Shown piece after piece: positions 22,104 to 33,694 of a DNA stretch of 64,000 nt (the first letter of the stretch is position 1; every line of letters starts with the position of its first letter). The notes under the pieces are model-generated. The model saw only the letters and a list, made by a program, of their open reading frames with translations. It did no database searches and was not told the DNA's origin. Where the stretch lies: the NCBI GenBank assembly GCA_010015805.1, contig ML978135.1, forward strand, positions 310,001 through 374,000. The letters are read 5' to 3'. A program made the translations under genes and the position numbers. The stretch comes from Rhizodiscina lignyota (taxonomy: Eukaryota > Ascomycota > Dothideomycetes > Aulographales > Rhizodiscinaceae).

Positions 22104-22563
22104 AATGGTACTGTTTTGTGCGTAACGACACTTTCAGTCTCTAGTTAGAATACCTCAAGCCCATTGGACACATCCCGGACAGTCTTGAATCTCCTATCGG
22201 CGTCGTGCACAACGACGCGTCTCCTCCCCTACATAATCCAGCTATTGAACTACTTCTAGGCGTCGGTGCACGTCCTTCCTACCGAACAGCCATCTACTTA
22301 ACCTGTTCAGGATGGCTTAGTTTAAGAATTTCTCCGCGACTACTATCTTTGGGCAGGGCCAGAAGGGAAAGTTGCACTCTTGCACAAGCCTCGGCTTGGA
22401 ATCCTTTCAACAAGTGCAACTATTTGGGACGACTTTCCCTGTAACCCTGGGGCCCCACATACTACGTACGTTGGCTATCTCCATCGATCAGGCATACGGC
22501 CGCATAAGTACCTGGAGTGGCAGAGTTTGCGAATTTGAGACCTGTCCAAAGTCGGATTCCTAA
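22104..22563 (+). other. Possible small intron-containing gene, unresolved
   Basis: Two neighbouring reading-frame segments look protein-like though neither starts cleanly. Segment A (about 22151-22260) reads YLKPIGHIPDSLESPIGVV and on to NPAIELLLG. Segment B (about 22321-22563) reads KNFSATTIFGQGQKGKLHS and on through TTFPVTLGPHILRTLAISID to a stop at 22563. Between them lie CTTAAC, a good branch point, and a GGCTTAG acceptor. An ATG at 22105 followed by GTGCGT could be a tiny first exon. I could not close a full model or recognise the family, so this may be a small gene or chance. Confidence 0.3.
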
Positions 22564-22633
22564 ACTGTATTCTTATCAACGTCCTCCTTCCTGTACTTTG
22601 CACAGAAAATATTGGTTGCGAATCGTGCCCTGA

Positions 22634-24335
22634 TTGAACATCATGATTCAACAATTGCTGCCTTTCTTCAAACCTCTTTACATTGCCATTGGAACTCTTT
22701 CGATACTGGTCGTCTTTCGAATATGGGTTCGCGCTAGATATGCTTACAAGGTTGCCGCTGCTGGTGGAGTACATGCTCCTCGGCTGGCAAATAACCCTTT
22801 CGCAGGTACTTCATCAACAGAAGCATACCTCAGAGTACTTTTTCTAACAATTTTGCAGCTGCCCGTTGGATATATGCCATAGGGGTTGCCCAAGCGCAGA
22901 ACCGCTTGCTGGAATGTTTCAACTCTGCTTGGACATGGGCAACACCGGAGAGCCCGAATACAGTGGAGCTCAATATCTCCGGTGGCCGTCGAACCTTCTA
23001 CACACGAGACCCTGAACACATTAAGGCGATATTGACCAGCAAATTTGCAGACTATGGAAAAGGCCCCGAATTCCACCGTGTTTGGCGGCCCTTCCTGGGA
23101 GACTCTATCTTTACAACGGACCGTCAGCAATGGCAAGACTCAAGGAACTTGATAAGGCCAATGTTCATTAAAAATCGAGTCAGTGACTTGGAGATATTCG
23201 AACACCGGACGATGGTAATGATGGGAAAATTCCCAAAGTCCGGCGAGACATTCGATTTGATGAATCTATTCTACCGCTACACGATCGATGTCATTACAGA
23301 TTTTCTTCTTGGCGAAAGTATTAACAGTCTGGAGAATCCCACATCAAAATTTATCGCTGCCTTTCACGATGTTCAGCGCATACAGACGATGCTCTCCATC
23401 TTGTCGTAAGACACATGTATCCCCAGTACAACGTAGTCGTATGCTAATCCACGCAGCCCGCTTGACAGGTTTGTTCCTCAACGGAAGTATAAGCGCGGCA
23501 TCAAGGTCCTTGAGGAATTCATCGTCCCCTTCATCGACAAGGCTCTAGCTCTGGATAATTATGAGCTCGATAAGCTCTCCAAAGAGAAATCGTTTACGTT
23601 CCTGCACGCCCTAGCAAAATATACACGCGACCCGAAAGTGATCCGGGACCAAATCATCGCAATTTTACTTGCTGGGCGAGATACCACGGCCGCCACGCTA
23701 TGTTGGACGTTCTATCAGCTCAGCAACTATCCGGCCACGTATGCCAAACTTCGGCGAGAGATTCTCAACGTCTGCGGGCCCACTCGCGAGCCAACTTACG
23801 ACGACTTGAAGAATATGAAATACCTCAATCATACATTGAATGAGACGCTACGACTGTATCCTGCAGTCCCGTTCAACGTCCGCTCTGCCTTGGCGGATAC
23901 CTCCTTGCCTGGCATGCCTGGTCAGCCGGATATCACGGTTGTCAAAGGCGATTCCGTTTTCTACAGCACCCTCGCTATGCAAAGGCGTCATGACTTGTAT
24001 CCGCCATCTTCACCTGACTTCGCTCCTCCCGACATCTTTAGCCCGGAGCGATGGGAGAAGTGGAACCCAAAAGCGTGGTGCTACATTCCGTAAGTCGCTC
24101 CTTGTGGCTCGTGGTTTGGAAAGAGACTAATGTATGTAGCTTCAATGGTGGACCAAGAATATGTGTTGGGCAAAATTTCGCTCTCACCGAGATGGCTTAT
24201 ACTATCGTGCGGATAGTGCAACGCTACGAACGTATTGAATACAGAGGCGACTGGGACCAACAGTATCACAAGGTGGAAATTGTGGGAACACCGGGTCACG
24301 GAATTCCGATCGCGATGTACGAGGCGAAGAGCTGA
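22634..24335 (+). CDS. Cytochrome P450 (CYP52-like, alkane/fatty-acid hydroxylase type)
   Basis: Four exons: 22634-22805, 22859-23405, 23457-24089 and 24140-24335. These give 515 residues from the first ATG or 512 from the next (22643). An N-terminal membrane anchor (about residues 5-30) is followed by a P450 fold: I-helix [15 protein letters not shown]-helix ETLRLYP and heme-binding [17 protein letters not shown]. The latter, with its extra N and Q, resembles CYP52/CYP63/CYP539 enzymes that hydroxylate alkanes and fatty acids at the omega end in the ER. All key residues are intact. The specific subfamily is inferred, not certain. The gene is divergent from GH16 and converges on the DUF6454-like gene; no biosynthetic cluster is evident. 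Confidence 0.92.
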
Positions 24336-24545
24336 CTGCCGTACTTATTGGACACTACAGGAGGGAGTCCTTGAACCGTTTCAAGTCCAGCTAGGCTCTC
24401 AGAGAAACCATGGTCTTTGTGCTTCACCTGAGCTTACTTTCGGATATCTTATGGCTGTCATGAAATTGGTTACGAGTATCGAAAATCCTGATGGTGTAAA
24501 AGCTCATTATTGTGCTTCTACATTACTTCCTACATATATACAGCC

Positions 24546-25619
24546 TCAAAACTCGTAGGGACTCATTGGCTCTGCTTCATACACATACATTGTGCTGTTA
24601 TGCTGGTCGGGCAACCAATAAAATCGCAACTTGCCGTCCACAACCTCGACGTCCATTGGATTCTCCGTCAGCACGACACCCAATGCACTCAGCCCGGTGA
24701 TCGGAACTTCATCTAAAGGCACCATTGTCTCTGTGTCTACTATGGCGAGCCCGCCGAGCTGGAACTTGGTGATTGCGCCTTGCGCGTAGGTCGTCAGGCC
24801 GGAGCAGAGCATCGTGCTGCGGTAGTCGTACATCCGCGGGTGACCGAGGAATTTACAGTCCTGGTAATCGGAGAAGTACGATGGGTTTCTTGTAACCTTT
24901 TGCGGTTTCGTGAAGCCGCCGGAAGAGCCGTGGCCCTTGCCGTAGCCGTAACCGCCGAAATGGCCAAGACTGAATTTCGAAGCGTTCCTAGCACCCCAGT
25001 TCAGACAGTAGATATCATTCGTCTTCGTATCGTGCACAATCCCTCCCAAATGGTCGTTGTACGTGAGTACTTCAGTGTCTTCCAACGTGTGCGGATTGAT
25101 CGTAACCACTCTGGCTGTTGAGTTTGGCCGATACTGGGCAATGGTTCCCCAGACGTTTTCACCATCGTAGTCAATACCTCCGAGGTGGTATTCGTTGTCG
25201 CCAGGCTTGCTGTACGTAGCTCGTGCAATCCGCTTCCCTTCGCCATCGAACACTAATATGTGTGCAAAGCCAACACCAGGAGCACGGTCCGTGCCATTGA
25301 TGGTCTTATTGAAGCTCGCAGTCGCCACGATCTCTTCCGTGCCAGAGACGAAAAACCGATCCGAGCCAATGCGGACCATTCCTTCTGGCTCAAACGTCTC
25401 GCCTTCAAATGTGATGTTCTTGATTGATTTCCATATCGTCGAGCGGCCGAGGTTCGCGAAAGCCTCTGCTATCTCGTCTGCGTGTGAGGCAGCTCCCGGA
25501 GCAGGGAGCTTGGCCGGTGCGAATGGCACGCCATGTTGGAAGACGGTGAGGTTGAGAGCAGCGGAGACGGAGAAAAGAGATGCAATTGAAGCAGCCGAGA
25601 AGAACTGGAGAGACCGCAT
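24546..25619 (-). CDS. Secreted DUF6454-like protein
   Basis: Single exon, 357 residues from MRSLQFFSAASIASLFSV. An in-frame upstream ATG at 25742 would add 41 residues without signal-peptide character, so the internal Met is preferred. A signal peptide (about residues 1-22) is followed by several N-glycosylation sites and a beta-rich fold: STIWKSIKNITFEGETFEPEGMVRIGSDRFFVSGTEE, then repeated strands with HLGGIDYDGENVWG and HLGGIVHD. This layout matches what I recall of the DUF6454 family, propeller-like proteins of unknown function; that name is from memory. A Gly/Lys/His-rich loop (GYGYGKGHGSSGG) lies mid-protein. It is convergent with the P450 gene, 210 bases apart. Confidence 0.75.
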   Translation of the reverse strand: MRSLQFFSAASIASLFSVSAALNLTVFQHGVPFAPAKLPAPGAASHADEIAEAFANLGRSTIWKSIKNITFEGETFEPEGMVRIGSDRFFVSGTEEIVATASFNKTINGTDRAPGVGFAHILVFDGEGKRIARATYSKPGDNEYHLGGIDYDGENVWGTIAQYRPNSTARVVTINPHTLEDTEVLTYNDHLGGIVHDTKTNDIYCLNWGARNASKFSLGHFGGYGYGKGHGSSGGFTKPQKVTRNPSYFSDYQDCKFLGHPRMYDYRSTMLCSGLTTYAQGAITKFQLGGLAIVDTETMVPLDEVPITGLSALGVVLTENPMDVEVVDGKLRFYWLPDQHNSTMYVYEAEPMSPYEF

Positions 25620-26308
25620 GGTGGAATTGAGGACCTCTTGAAAGATCTGCAAGGACACAAGACTCATTTTTGGCCAACCTACCTGTGCCGGATTTAAGTA
25701 CCTGGCTCGCTGAACATCGTATCTTCGTTGACGTACATGCATCGATCTGCAGCTTCGACCTTGGAGGAAGAAGCTCCGACACGATTCGAGTCAACGACAA
25801 GCACGTTGCAGAAAGAAGAGAGCTCATTGTTCCTGATGACGGAATTCCCGGGACCCGGTATCGTTCTGCAGTGCACGGACGTGAGCCGAAAGCTGGTCGG
25901 CTTCAAGGGTGTGTGGGTGACAAAATAGCTGGCCGTCGGGCGAGGTGTAATAACTAACGATGAGCAGTTCTTGCACTTCAACGTAAGCGAGATTGTATCT
26001 GAAAGCACAGTTTTATATTCTTTGGAGTTTATATCACAGTAACAGGTTGTTGAAAAACTTAAACACTTTATTAGTTATCGAGGCTTTGCATCTTAGCTGT
26101 TCAGTGTCTTGAAAGCTATCGTGTGGCCAACTTTTTTGTCACCCTCGTCGCTGTCACTCGCGGGTCCGGGTCTTCTCCAACCACCTCCACCTCCAAAAAG
26201 CTTCTGTCAAACAATTGACAGGCTCGCCGGCTCCCTCCCACTCAGCACTACTCTCCTCCGCCCTTTGTCGGGAACAGGAGGCCGTTTAGCAGATCCACGT
26301 GCTAGTCG
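25620..26308. promoter_or_regulatory. Divergent promoter region: DUF6454-like gene / LTA4 hydrolase
   Basis: About 690 bases between divergent starts. No convincing extra gene. The region 26150-26300 is C/T-rich, as in many fungal leaders. Confidence 0.35.
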
Positions 26309-28467
26309 ATGAGGACCTGCATATCCTGGGTCTCCTTAGTCCTCCGACCACCAACTCGGGCGCGTCTTTCATGCCACAGATATCAGGTCACTGCCGTCTG
26401 CAGGGAACAGCGGTTCGCAGCATCCGATTTTCCAGCAGCCAACCGAGCAAAGAGCTCTCGATCCAAGATGCCTAGAGATCCGAACACGCTGTCGAATTAC
26501 GATGACGTGCGGACCACCCACGTGGTAGCCAATTTTGAGATCGACTTCGAGAAGAAGAGGCTTGTCGGCAGCGTATTACTCAAACTCAAGAGCTTGACTG
26601 ACAATTTGAAATCCGTAGTGCTAGATACAAGGTAAGAATAACTCCCCTTTAGGTAATTTCTATTTGCATATGCCTTTCAAGGTCTCTTCTCAAGTACTGC
26701 CGCTCCGATCGGAATTATTGTGGCTCACTTCCGTTTGAAGTTATCTAGATATCGAGAGCGTGGGCGTTGAAGATAGGACCTCCAAGTTCACCGTTGCGCC
26801 TCGCTCTGAACCTTATGGATCCCCTCTCACCATTCAATTTGACAAGAGCATCTCCAAGGGCGAAGAGATAGAAATCGACATTTCTTTGAGCACCACATCG
26901 AACTGTACTGCGCTCCAATGGATGACACCAGAGCAAACTCCGAACAAGAAACAGCCATATATGTTCTCCCAATGCCAGGCAATCCATGCGCGCTCAGTCC
27001 TGCCGTCACAGGACACTCCAGATGTAAAAGCGACTGTCGACTTCAATTTCCGATCACCTTTACCAGTTGTCGCTAGCGGGCTGCCTACCGGAGCAAAGGA
27101 CTACCTGCCTGGCAAAGATGGCAAACCCGGAACCATGCTCTATACCTTTAAGCAGGAAATTCCGATTCCATCATATCTATTCGCGGTAGCAAGTGGTGAT
27201 CTCGCTAGTGCTTCCATTGGACCGAGAAGTACAGTGTGGACTGGCCCGGAGGAGCTTAAAGACTGTCAATGGGAGCTTGAAGATGACATGGAACGCTTCA
27301 TGGAAGCTGCTGAGAGTATTGTATATCCATATGCGTGGACGCAGTACAATGCACTCATCCTGCCTAACTCGTAAGTACCTTCAGATATATTGCCAGGTTC
27401 TTTGCGCTCACTTCCCATATTTTAGATTCCCGTACGGCGGAATGGAGAATCCGATTTTCACATTTGCAACTCCAACGATCATTTCAAAAGATCGGCAGAA
27501 CATCGACGTGATTGCGCATGAATTGAGTCACAGCTGGTCTGGCAATCTAGTGAGCAACGCCTCTTGGGAGCACTTCTGGCTGAACGAGGGCTGGACGACA
27601 TATCTCGAGCGAAGAATCCAAGCGGCAGTGCATGGAGAGCCTCACCGAGGATTCTCCGCCATCATTGGCTGGAAAGCACTTCAAGACTCGATCGAACGAT
27701 TCGGCGAGGACAACGAATATACAAAGCTCGTTGTTGACCTGAAGGGGAAGGATCCTGACGACGCATTCTCTAGCGTGCCATACGAGAAGGGCTTTGTCTT
27801 CCTCTACCACCTGGAGAATCTGATCGGGAAGACAAAGTGGGACAAATTTATCCCGCATTACTTCGAGACCTTCCGCATGAAGTCGCTCGACTCTTTTGAG
27901 TTCAAGAAGACTCTCATCGACTTCTTCGCTTCAGACGCTGAGGCGAGTAAGAAGCTGAAAGATCTTGACTGGGACAAGTGGTTGTTTTCGCCCGGGTATC
28001 CACCGAAGCCCGACTATGACGAGTCTATGGTAAAAGCTTGCTACGCTCTGTCTGATGCCTGGGAGTCGCGCAGCAAGGGCAGCAAGACGGAATTCACGCC
28101 GAAGCCATCTGATATTGATGGCTGGGTAGCAAACCAGTCTGTCGTCTTTCTGGAGAGGCTCCAGGGCACCCAAACATTATCTGCAGCCGACATTGAGCTC
28201 ATGGGGAAGACATATGCATACGACACCAGCTCAAATGTTGAGCTCGTCAGCAGATTCTATGTCCTCGCGCTCAAAGCAAAATGCCACTCATTCTACAAGC
28301 CGACTGCGGAGCTGCTTGGAACTGTGGGGAGGATGAAATTTGTGAGGCCATTGTACAGATGTCTCAATGAAGTCGACAGGGACCTGGCGATAAAGACTTT
28401 CCTGAAGAACAAGGAGTTCTATCATCCAATCTGCAGGCAAATGGTAGAGAAGGACTTGTTTTCATAA
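26309..28467 (+). CDS. Leukotriene A4 hydrolase / bifunctional M1 aminopeptidase
   Basis: Three exons: 26309-26631, 26741-27370 and 27426-28467. Starting at the second ATG (26468, MPRDPNTLSNYDDVRTTH) the protein is 611 residues, the same as human LTA4H. The first ATG adds 53 residues that are Arg/Ser-rich and almost free of acids, like a mitochondrial presequence. The M1 core has the exopeptidase motif GGMENP and zinc site HELSHSWSGNL with the downstream Glu in LNEGWTTYLER. A C-terminal helical domain follows. The family hydrolyses epoxides (LTA4) and trims N-terminal residues from peptides; in fungi it acts mainly as a cytosolic aminopeptidase. Intron 1's acceptor (26739-26740) restores DTSYLDIESV. 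Which start is used is uncertain. Confidence 0.93.
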
Positions 28468-28780
28468 TCGCAGGCCGAATATCATTGTTCCTTGCGGATC
28501 GCATGAAAACAGCTCCATAATCAGCAAAACTCTTTCAGCAGAGCTAGTGATGTCGGCAGTGCATGAATCTATATGTCTCTGCGACATACATTCGTTTAAT
28601 CTAAAAAAAATAAAAATTGAAGCGCAACGGCGAGCTGCTCGTAAACACTAACTTGAAGCCTGGTTTGGTGAATAGTATTATATCATATTACGATAGTAAA
28701 GGTGTTCATTGAGAAAGTAATCTATATACGGCGCGGCGGTATATACACGGACAGGCACTCGCTAACACCCTCTGACAGTA
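28468..28780. other. Convergent 3' spacer
   Basis: 313 bases between the ends of the LTA4 hydrolase and FAD oxidase genes. It has an A-rich tract near 28603-28620. Nothing else seen. Confidence 0.4.
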
Positions 28781-30604
28781 TTATTGCGTCTCCGCATAGC
28801 AGGAAAACTGTGGAGCGTTCACATCTGACCCAACACACTTCCAGCAGGTGAACAAGTTATCAGGATCGTACTTCTGCTTGATCTGTAATAGCTTATTATA
28901 ATTACTGCCATAGAAGACGCTTTGCCAGTTCGGCTCAGCCCAATCGGCCTCGTTCGTGTATGCAGCTTGGACATCAAGCACGTTCGCAACCTTCGCCAAG
29001 CCGTTGCGAGCACCTTCTTGGAGAGCATCGGTGAGAGCCTGGGGTGTCCCTGGAGGCCAGCCCGGGCCAGCGATGAAATGCATAGCCGTGCTGTACCAGG
29101 CCGGATTGACGCTGGTATCTCCGGTATTCTTGGAGCTTGGTGGTGCCGTTTTGAAGAACGCTAACTCCGACAAGGCTGCTGCAGCATCAAATCCAGCCGT
29201 CTCGATGATTGCCTGCATGCCCGCCAGGACAGCGCCAACAAACGTGTTTATACTCTCTGTCGATGCGAGGATGTCGCGAGGAATCAGCCGGGAAGGAGTG
29301 ATGATTCCAATTCCATCGCCTGAGGTGCGCGTAATGAACTCTGCTTGGCCTGTTTCCCAGGCGTCCTGATCATCGTAAAGGATGAAGTCGTCATTTACGA
29401 TAGCAAGATCAGGATGCGTAGTGACGAGTTGATGGACGCTAGATGTAAGAGACTTTAGCTGTGCCAATGCATTATCGTTCGAAGGTAGCATCTCCATCAG
29501 CTCCACAGTCGTGGGAGTGAAGACGTCGAAGCCAGTCATGTTGTTTTTAGTCCATGTGGTCTGATTCGTCGACACTGCCGTGATTACATCCCGAAGTACC
29601 GTCGACATTGTGGTGTTTGGTGTGATAGCGTTGGATGAGATATTGGCGCGGAAGTGCCAGGTCGCGAAAGTTGTCTTTGGGTATACGAGGGTCTTGTAGT
29701 TCACCATGATTGCGTACGTGCCCGCACCACCACCTCGCAATGCCCAGAACAGGTCAGGGTCATTGCACTGGTTAACCGTTCGAAACTTCCCGTCGGCTGT
29801 AACAATGTCGAACTCAACCGCATTGTCAGCCAGAAGACCGTTGGTAGGACTAAGTGGTCCGTGGCCGCCGCCCATGGAGAAACCACCAGCAGGGCCAACA
29901 GTCGGACATGCTCCAACGACTGGCTGCATGCCCTTCGCCGAAAAGAAAGGTAGTGCTTCATCGCCGATGACTCCGGCACCCATAATACCAACATTCGTAA
30001 TTGCAGATGTGCTCTTACAATTATTCAATTGGAACGTCGGATGGAATTCCATCGTCTGGAAGTTAGACATCTCAAGCGCAAGGCTGTTAGGAATAGCGCT
30101 TCGCCCTAGATAGTCGTGGCCGGTATTTCGAATACTGAGTCGAATATTATGTTTCCGGACGAAAGCCAGTGTTGCCGTGATATCTGCCGCTGTACTGGCG
30201 TCAACGTGGAATGCCGACAGCGTTCCGAGAGAGCACACAGCATCTTTGCTCTGAGTCGTTACAGTCAAATTAGGAGCGCAGTTCGCAGAGCCACAAGCCT
30301 CCCAGTTGAAATGCTCCATAGAGCCGTAGACCGTCTGCCGAAAGGTTGGATCAAAATAGTTCGCTTCGACTGTTGCACATTCGGCCTCGTTGAAATTTGG
30401 AGAGCTCGGGTAGCATGGGCTGGCTAGCATCACCGTCGCCTTGAGTTGGCCGGAGACAGTTTTGTTGAAAGCATTCCAATCTGCCGTTGTTGGCCAGCAG
30501 GACTGATTTGGTTGGCAATTGAACGTCGGAGCTGCTGCTCTGGCTGAAAGGAAGGTGAGAGCATTGATAGCAAAGAAGGACAGGATGCTGATAGTAGAAG
30601 CCAT
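28781..30604 (-). CDS. Secreted FAD-linked oxidase (berberine bridge enzyme-like)
   Basis: Single exon, 607 residues. A signal peptide (about residues 1-24) is followed by an FAD_binding_4 domain with IRNTGHDYLGRS, whose His is the usual site of covalent flavin attachment, and GACPTVGPAGGFSMGGGHG, whose Cys can give the second covalent bond. The substrate domain ends with the BBE motif WQSVFYGSNYNKLLQIKQKYDP then LFTCWKCVGS. Such enzymes oxidise sugars, alkaloids or secondary metabolites with O2, releasing H2O2. Several N-glycosylation sites support secretion. No other biosynthetic genes adjoin it. Substrate unknown. Confidence 0.92.
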   Translation of the reverse strand: MASTISILSFFAINALTFLSARAAAPTFNCQPNQSCWPTTADWNAFNKTVSGQLKATVMLASPCYPSSPNFNEAECATVEANYFDPTFRQTVYGSMEHFNWEACGSANCAPNLTVTTQSKDAVCSLGTLSAFHVDASTAADITATLAFVRKHNIRLSIRNTGHDYLGRSAIPNSLALEMSNFQTMEFHPTFQLNNCKSTSAITNVGIMGAGVIGDEALPFFSAKGMQPVVGACPTVGPAGGFSMGGGHGPLSPTNGLLADNAVEFDIVTADGKFRTVNQCNDPDLFWALRGGGAGTYAIMVNYKTLVYPKTTFATWHFRANISSNAITPNTTMSTVLRDVITAVSTNQTTWTKNNMTGFDVFTPTTVELMEMLPSNDNALAQLKSLTSSVHQLVTTHPDLAIVNDDFILYDDQDAWETGQAEFITRTSGDGIGIITPSRLIPRDILASTESINTFVGAVLAGMQAIIETAGFDAAAALSELAFFKTAPPSSKNTGDTSVNPAWYSTAMHFIAGPGWPPGTPQALTDALQEGARNGLAKVANVLDVQAAYTNEADWAEPNWQSVFYGSNYNKLLQIKQKYDPDNLFTCWKCVGSDVNAPQFSCYAETQ

Positions 30605-30657
30605 ATCTCAAAGCCACGTACTGAGGTTCCTGCTGTAGAAATGGCTTGTTCCATCCT

Positions 30658-30665
30658 CTTTTATA
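30658..30665 (-). promoter_or_regulatory. TATA box of the FAD-oxidase gene
   Basis: On the minus strand TATAAAAG lies 54 bases before the start codon, followed upstream by a purine-rich tract. This looks like a core promoter TATA element with a short leader. Confidence 0.45.
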
Positions 30666-32268
30666 GTAAATCCTCTCCTTTCGAATTTTCTCCTTTCATT
30701 TTCCAAGCTCCGACTTTTACGAGATTCAACCCCATCTTTAACGAGGTTACCTGCCTTCTCCGGCGATATCTGTCCAAGTTGCTAGTTTACTAGAGAGAAA
30801 AGAGAGTATCGATGAAGTCGAAGTTGAAGTCCCACGACATTTCCGGCTGCTTACTTCTGGAATTTGCATGTAAAGGATTATATAAGGCATAAGGCTCTGC
30901 CACGTGCTCGGAAATACAATTAAGAGATGTTATTAAGATGAGTTAAGCTGACTTAGGTACCCAGGTAGAATACAAGGGATAAACATGGTCTGTCGAAAAT
31001 TTGCACATGTAAGAAGGAGTGCTCCGTGGTGGTATGTAGTTTCGAGGAAGGGACCGACTCATGAACCTACTTCTGGGTGGGTCGCACCTAAATCTAGGTG
31101 ACCTTGGCACCCCTAACTCGGCCGCCGTCCGCTTTCCAGGTTAGCTCCTTCGTAATTTCCGGGCGCATTCAGGAACCCCTTTTCTTCGTGCTCACCACCG
31201 TATTTGAGGTCCCCGAAGGCGCTCTTATCTTCACCAGCTCAAGGCTCTCCCATCTCGTTCGATTCTCTGCATATTCGATCCTATTTCGACGCATGCAAAT
31301 TCTGACATGTTCCACTGCTCTCCACCTTAAATATCAAGACAGGAGGGACGGAAGATGCGTGCGCCGTATTCCGTATGCATGGGATGAAATATGGTGTCAC
31401 AACGATGGAGCGTTGAAATCGTCTAAGTAGGTATTTGGCTTCCTCAAAAGAAGTTTTGGATTCAAATGATTTCTTTGAGAGTTCCAGTATCCCAATCCTA
31501 GAGGCTGGTATCGAGGAATGCATGCAGGGCAACACACATCCAAGGACCAAGGTCATCTCGAATCGCCAGGATGCATATCAAAGCCAGTACAGATCATACA
31601 TTCTGAAGCTGCGTACTTTAGATAAGTGATACCTGGTATATATTCAATTAAGTTTCAAGAGATGCTCAGAAGGAAACTCGTTCTTACTACAGGCGTTCAA
31701 GTTAACTGGGCTTGTCCTCGTTACATCATGGTGCATCACCAACCGCGTGGAAGACATCCGACCTTCTGCAGGAACGGTGGGAGGATATGAACGTCCTTAT
31801 TCATACAGATTACTCCGCAAGTGAAATCTCTTCTTTAGAGGCACTGCCAAAACCCCTGACCAATGCCTCGTCAAGCCTGCGCTGTCGGATTGGATGCAAG
31901 CGATGAGGCCGCCTTTTATCGTATCATAGGCTAGCACAATTTTCCCGGCCAAGCATGTCTGCCTATGCTCGTGACAAGAGCAAGCCCTATCACATCATCG
32001 CGATTGAGTCCCCTCTCTACAGCTGAAGGAAGATTTCGCGGATTCGCGGGATTTGCATGGATGCGCGACGGGTCACACGCAAGCTTGACGCGAGCTCGCT
32101 GCCCCGCACACGTAATGGGTGTGGGGTACAGATGGCATTCTTAAAATCCTGCCTTCGCACAAGTACCCTTTCTCCATTATTTGTCTGAACAGCACCTGAG
32201 GCTGGTTGGCTTGAAAAGACCCTGAAGGAGAATATTCGAGCCCGTACGATCTCAATACAACCGTCAAG
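30666..32268. other. Large gene-poor spacer, 1.6 kb
   Basis: Lies between the FAD oxidase start and the DUF1774 gene start. Open frames (31098-31430, 31281-31556 minus, 31435-31629, 31712-31906, 32017-32355 minus) have no signal peptide, domain or conserved look. It may hold long promoters or decayed sequence. No RNA gene seen. Confidence 0.4.
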
Positions 32269-33300
32269 ATGCCAGAAACCACCTCCGCCCACTCTTGTGA
32301 GTCTCGTCTGGTCGGAGTCAAGCAAGTACGTCATTGCTAACTCTTTCACAGACAATCCCTTCTCCCGTCGCGATCAGTACCAAACGCAGTCCATCGTTGT
32401 CTACAAAATCGCTACAGTCATTACCTGGTTGCTCTTCGTCATTACTGCTCTCTACTACACCTTCGAGAGCCCTCATGAAGGGTAAGCATCTAGCCCTCGT
32501 TAGGAGCTGTGGAAGCGGACTAACATGTGCAAGTCACAAACCAAGACGTAAGATCTGGAAGCAGAACTCGCATCATCCTTCTCCATTTGCTCTGAACGAG
32601 GTCATCACAAGCATATATTGGATCGTGCTGTGGATCTTGCAAGGCGGCTACTGCTATCATTTCTACCTCCAGGATAGCGTCTACGTCACTGCCGCCGCCA
32701 ATGTGGGAAGCCACTTTATCGCGAACAACCTGCTTCTTTTCGGCTTCGTCCACCTGTGGGTCAGGAGCCACTTCTGGCTTGCCTTGTTGCTGATTGTGAT
32801 CAACTTCTTCAACCTGAGCTCGGCGTACTTCCGTCACCCAACCACGCCGCGCTTCATTCACATTCCAGTCGTCAGTGGACCGTTGGCGTTCAACTTCGTA
32901 GCACTGTTCTGGGTCGGAGCCGCTGCCGTACACGCTCACAACCTGCCGGCGAGAATTGTTGCGAACATCTTCATCTGGAGCTTCTTGGGCTATGGACTCT
33001 TCTTCCTGTCCGTGTACAAGGACTACACCATGGGCTTTGAGCTCAGTGTGCTGTCTGCTGGTATGTTTTGCAACCTCTCCCACCAGTCTCAAGCTAACGG
33101 GCATGATAGCGCTTGGCGTCGGCCAATTCTTCACCAGAGTCATTGCATTGCAATGGGAGTTCGCCTTTGCGATCATGGCCGCTCTATTCCTCCTTTCATG
33201 GGCGGTCGCCTTCCCACAGGTTCTTGGACGCGACCCATTCAAACGCGGCGAAATTGTGTCCGAAGACCGGGAGAGAGCACCATTGCTTGCCGACGAGTAA
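32269..33300 (+). CDS. DUF1774-family multi-span membrane protein
   Basis: Four exons join in frame to 291 residues: 32269-32296, 32352-32481, 32534-33060 and 33110-33300. The first exon encodes only MPETTSAHS plus one base. Splicing restores HEGHKPRRKIWKQN and SAALGVGQFF. About seven hydrophobic helices are seen (SIVVYKIATVITWLLFVITAL, ITSIYWIVLWILQGGY, FWLALLLIVINFF, FNFVALFWVGAA, IVANIFIWSFLGYGLFFL, FAFAIMAALFLLSWAVAF). The cytosolic tail ends ERAPLLADE, with an acidic dileucine-like signal. The fungal DUF1774 family has no well-established function; a vacuolar or endosomal membrane location is a guess from the tail. Confidence 0.85.
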
Positions 33301-33694
33301 AGAGTGGAACGAAGAAGGTTAGTCGCATATGCGAACTTGGATGGTTGCAGAGTTGAGGCAACTACAATCGGATCAAATTGTCAAATTGCAATAATCGATA
33401 TGGCGAAGTTCGGAGACCCCGTCCGGAGGCCGAAGTCTTTCTTTTCTACACCCTTGGTTGATCTTGGGCACATAGTTTGATACCATTCACAGCATTGGTT
33501 CACTTGTTTCTATTACAGTGCGGGAAGTTGTCTTTAAGGGTGCACCCATTTCCTATTTTGCTTCTGCGTAATGAAGGCATAAGCTATGCAATGTCTACCG
33601 TGTCCTTTTCCTAAATGTCCCAAATGAAAGTACATTTGATAAACAACGGAAGTAAAAAAACGAATGAGAAAATCATTCAATCCAACCCTGTCAT
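33301..33694. other. Convergent 3' spacer
   Basis: 394 bases between the DUF1774 gene and the RNase gene ends. Contains an A-run near 33654. Nothing else seen. Confidence 0.4.

Noticed and set aside
19390-30604. Secondary-metabolite gene cluster around P450 and FAD oxidase
   Set aside because: No backbone enzyme, transporter or pathway regulator is present, and housekeeping LTA4 hydrolase lies between them.
32520-33242. Antisense frame of 240 codons opposite the DUF1774 gene
   Set aside because: The opposite strand encodes membrane helices joined by good introns; the antisense product is low-complexity and feature-free.
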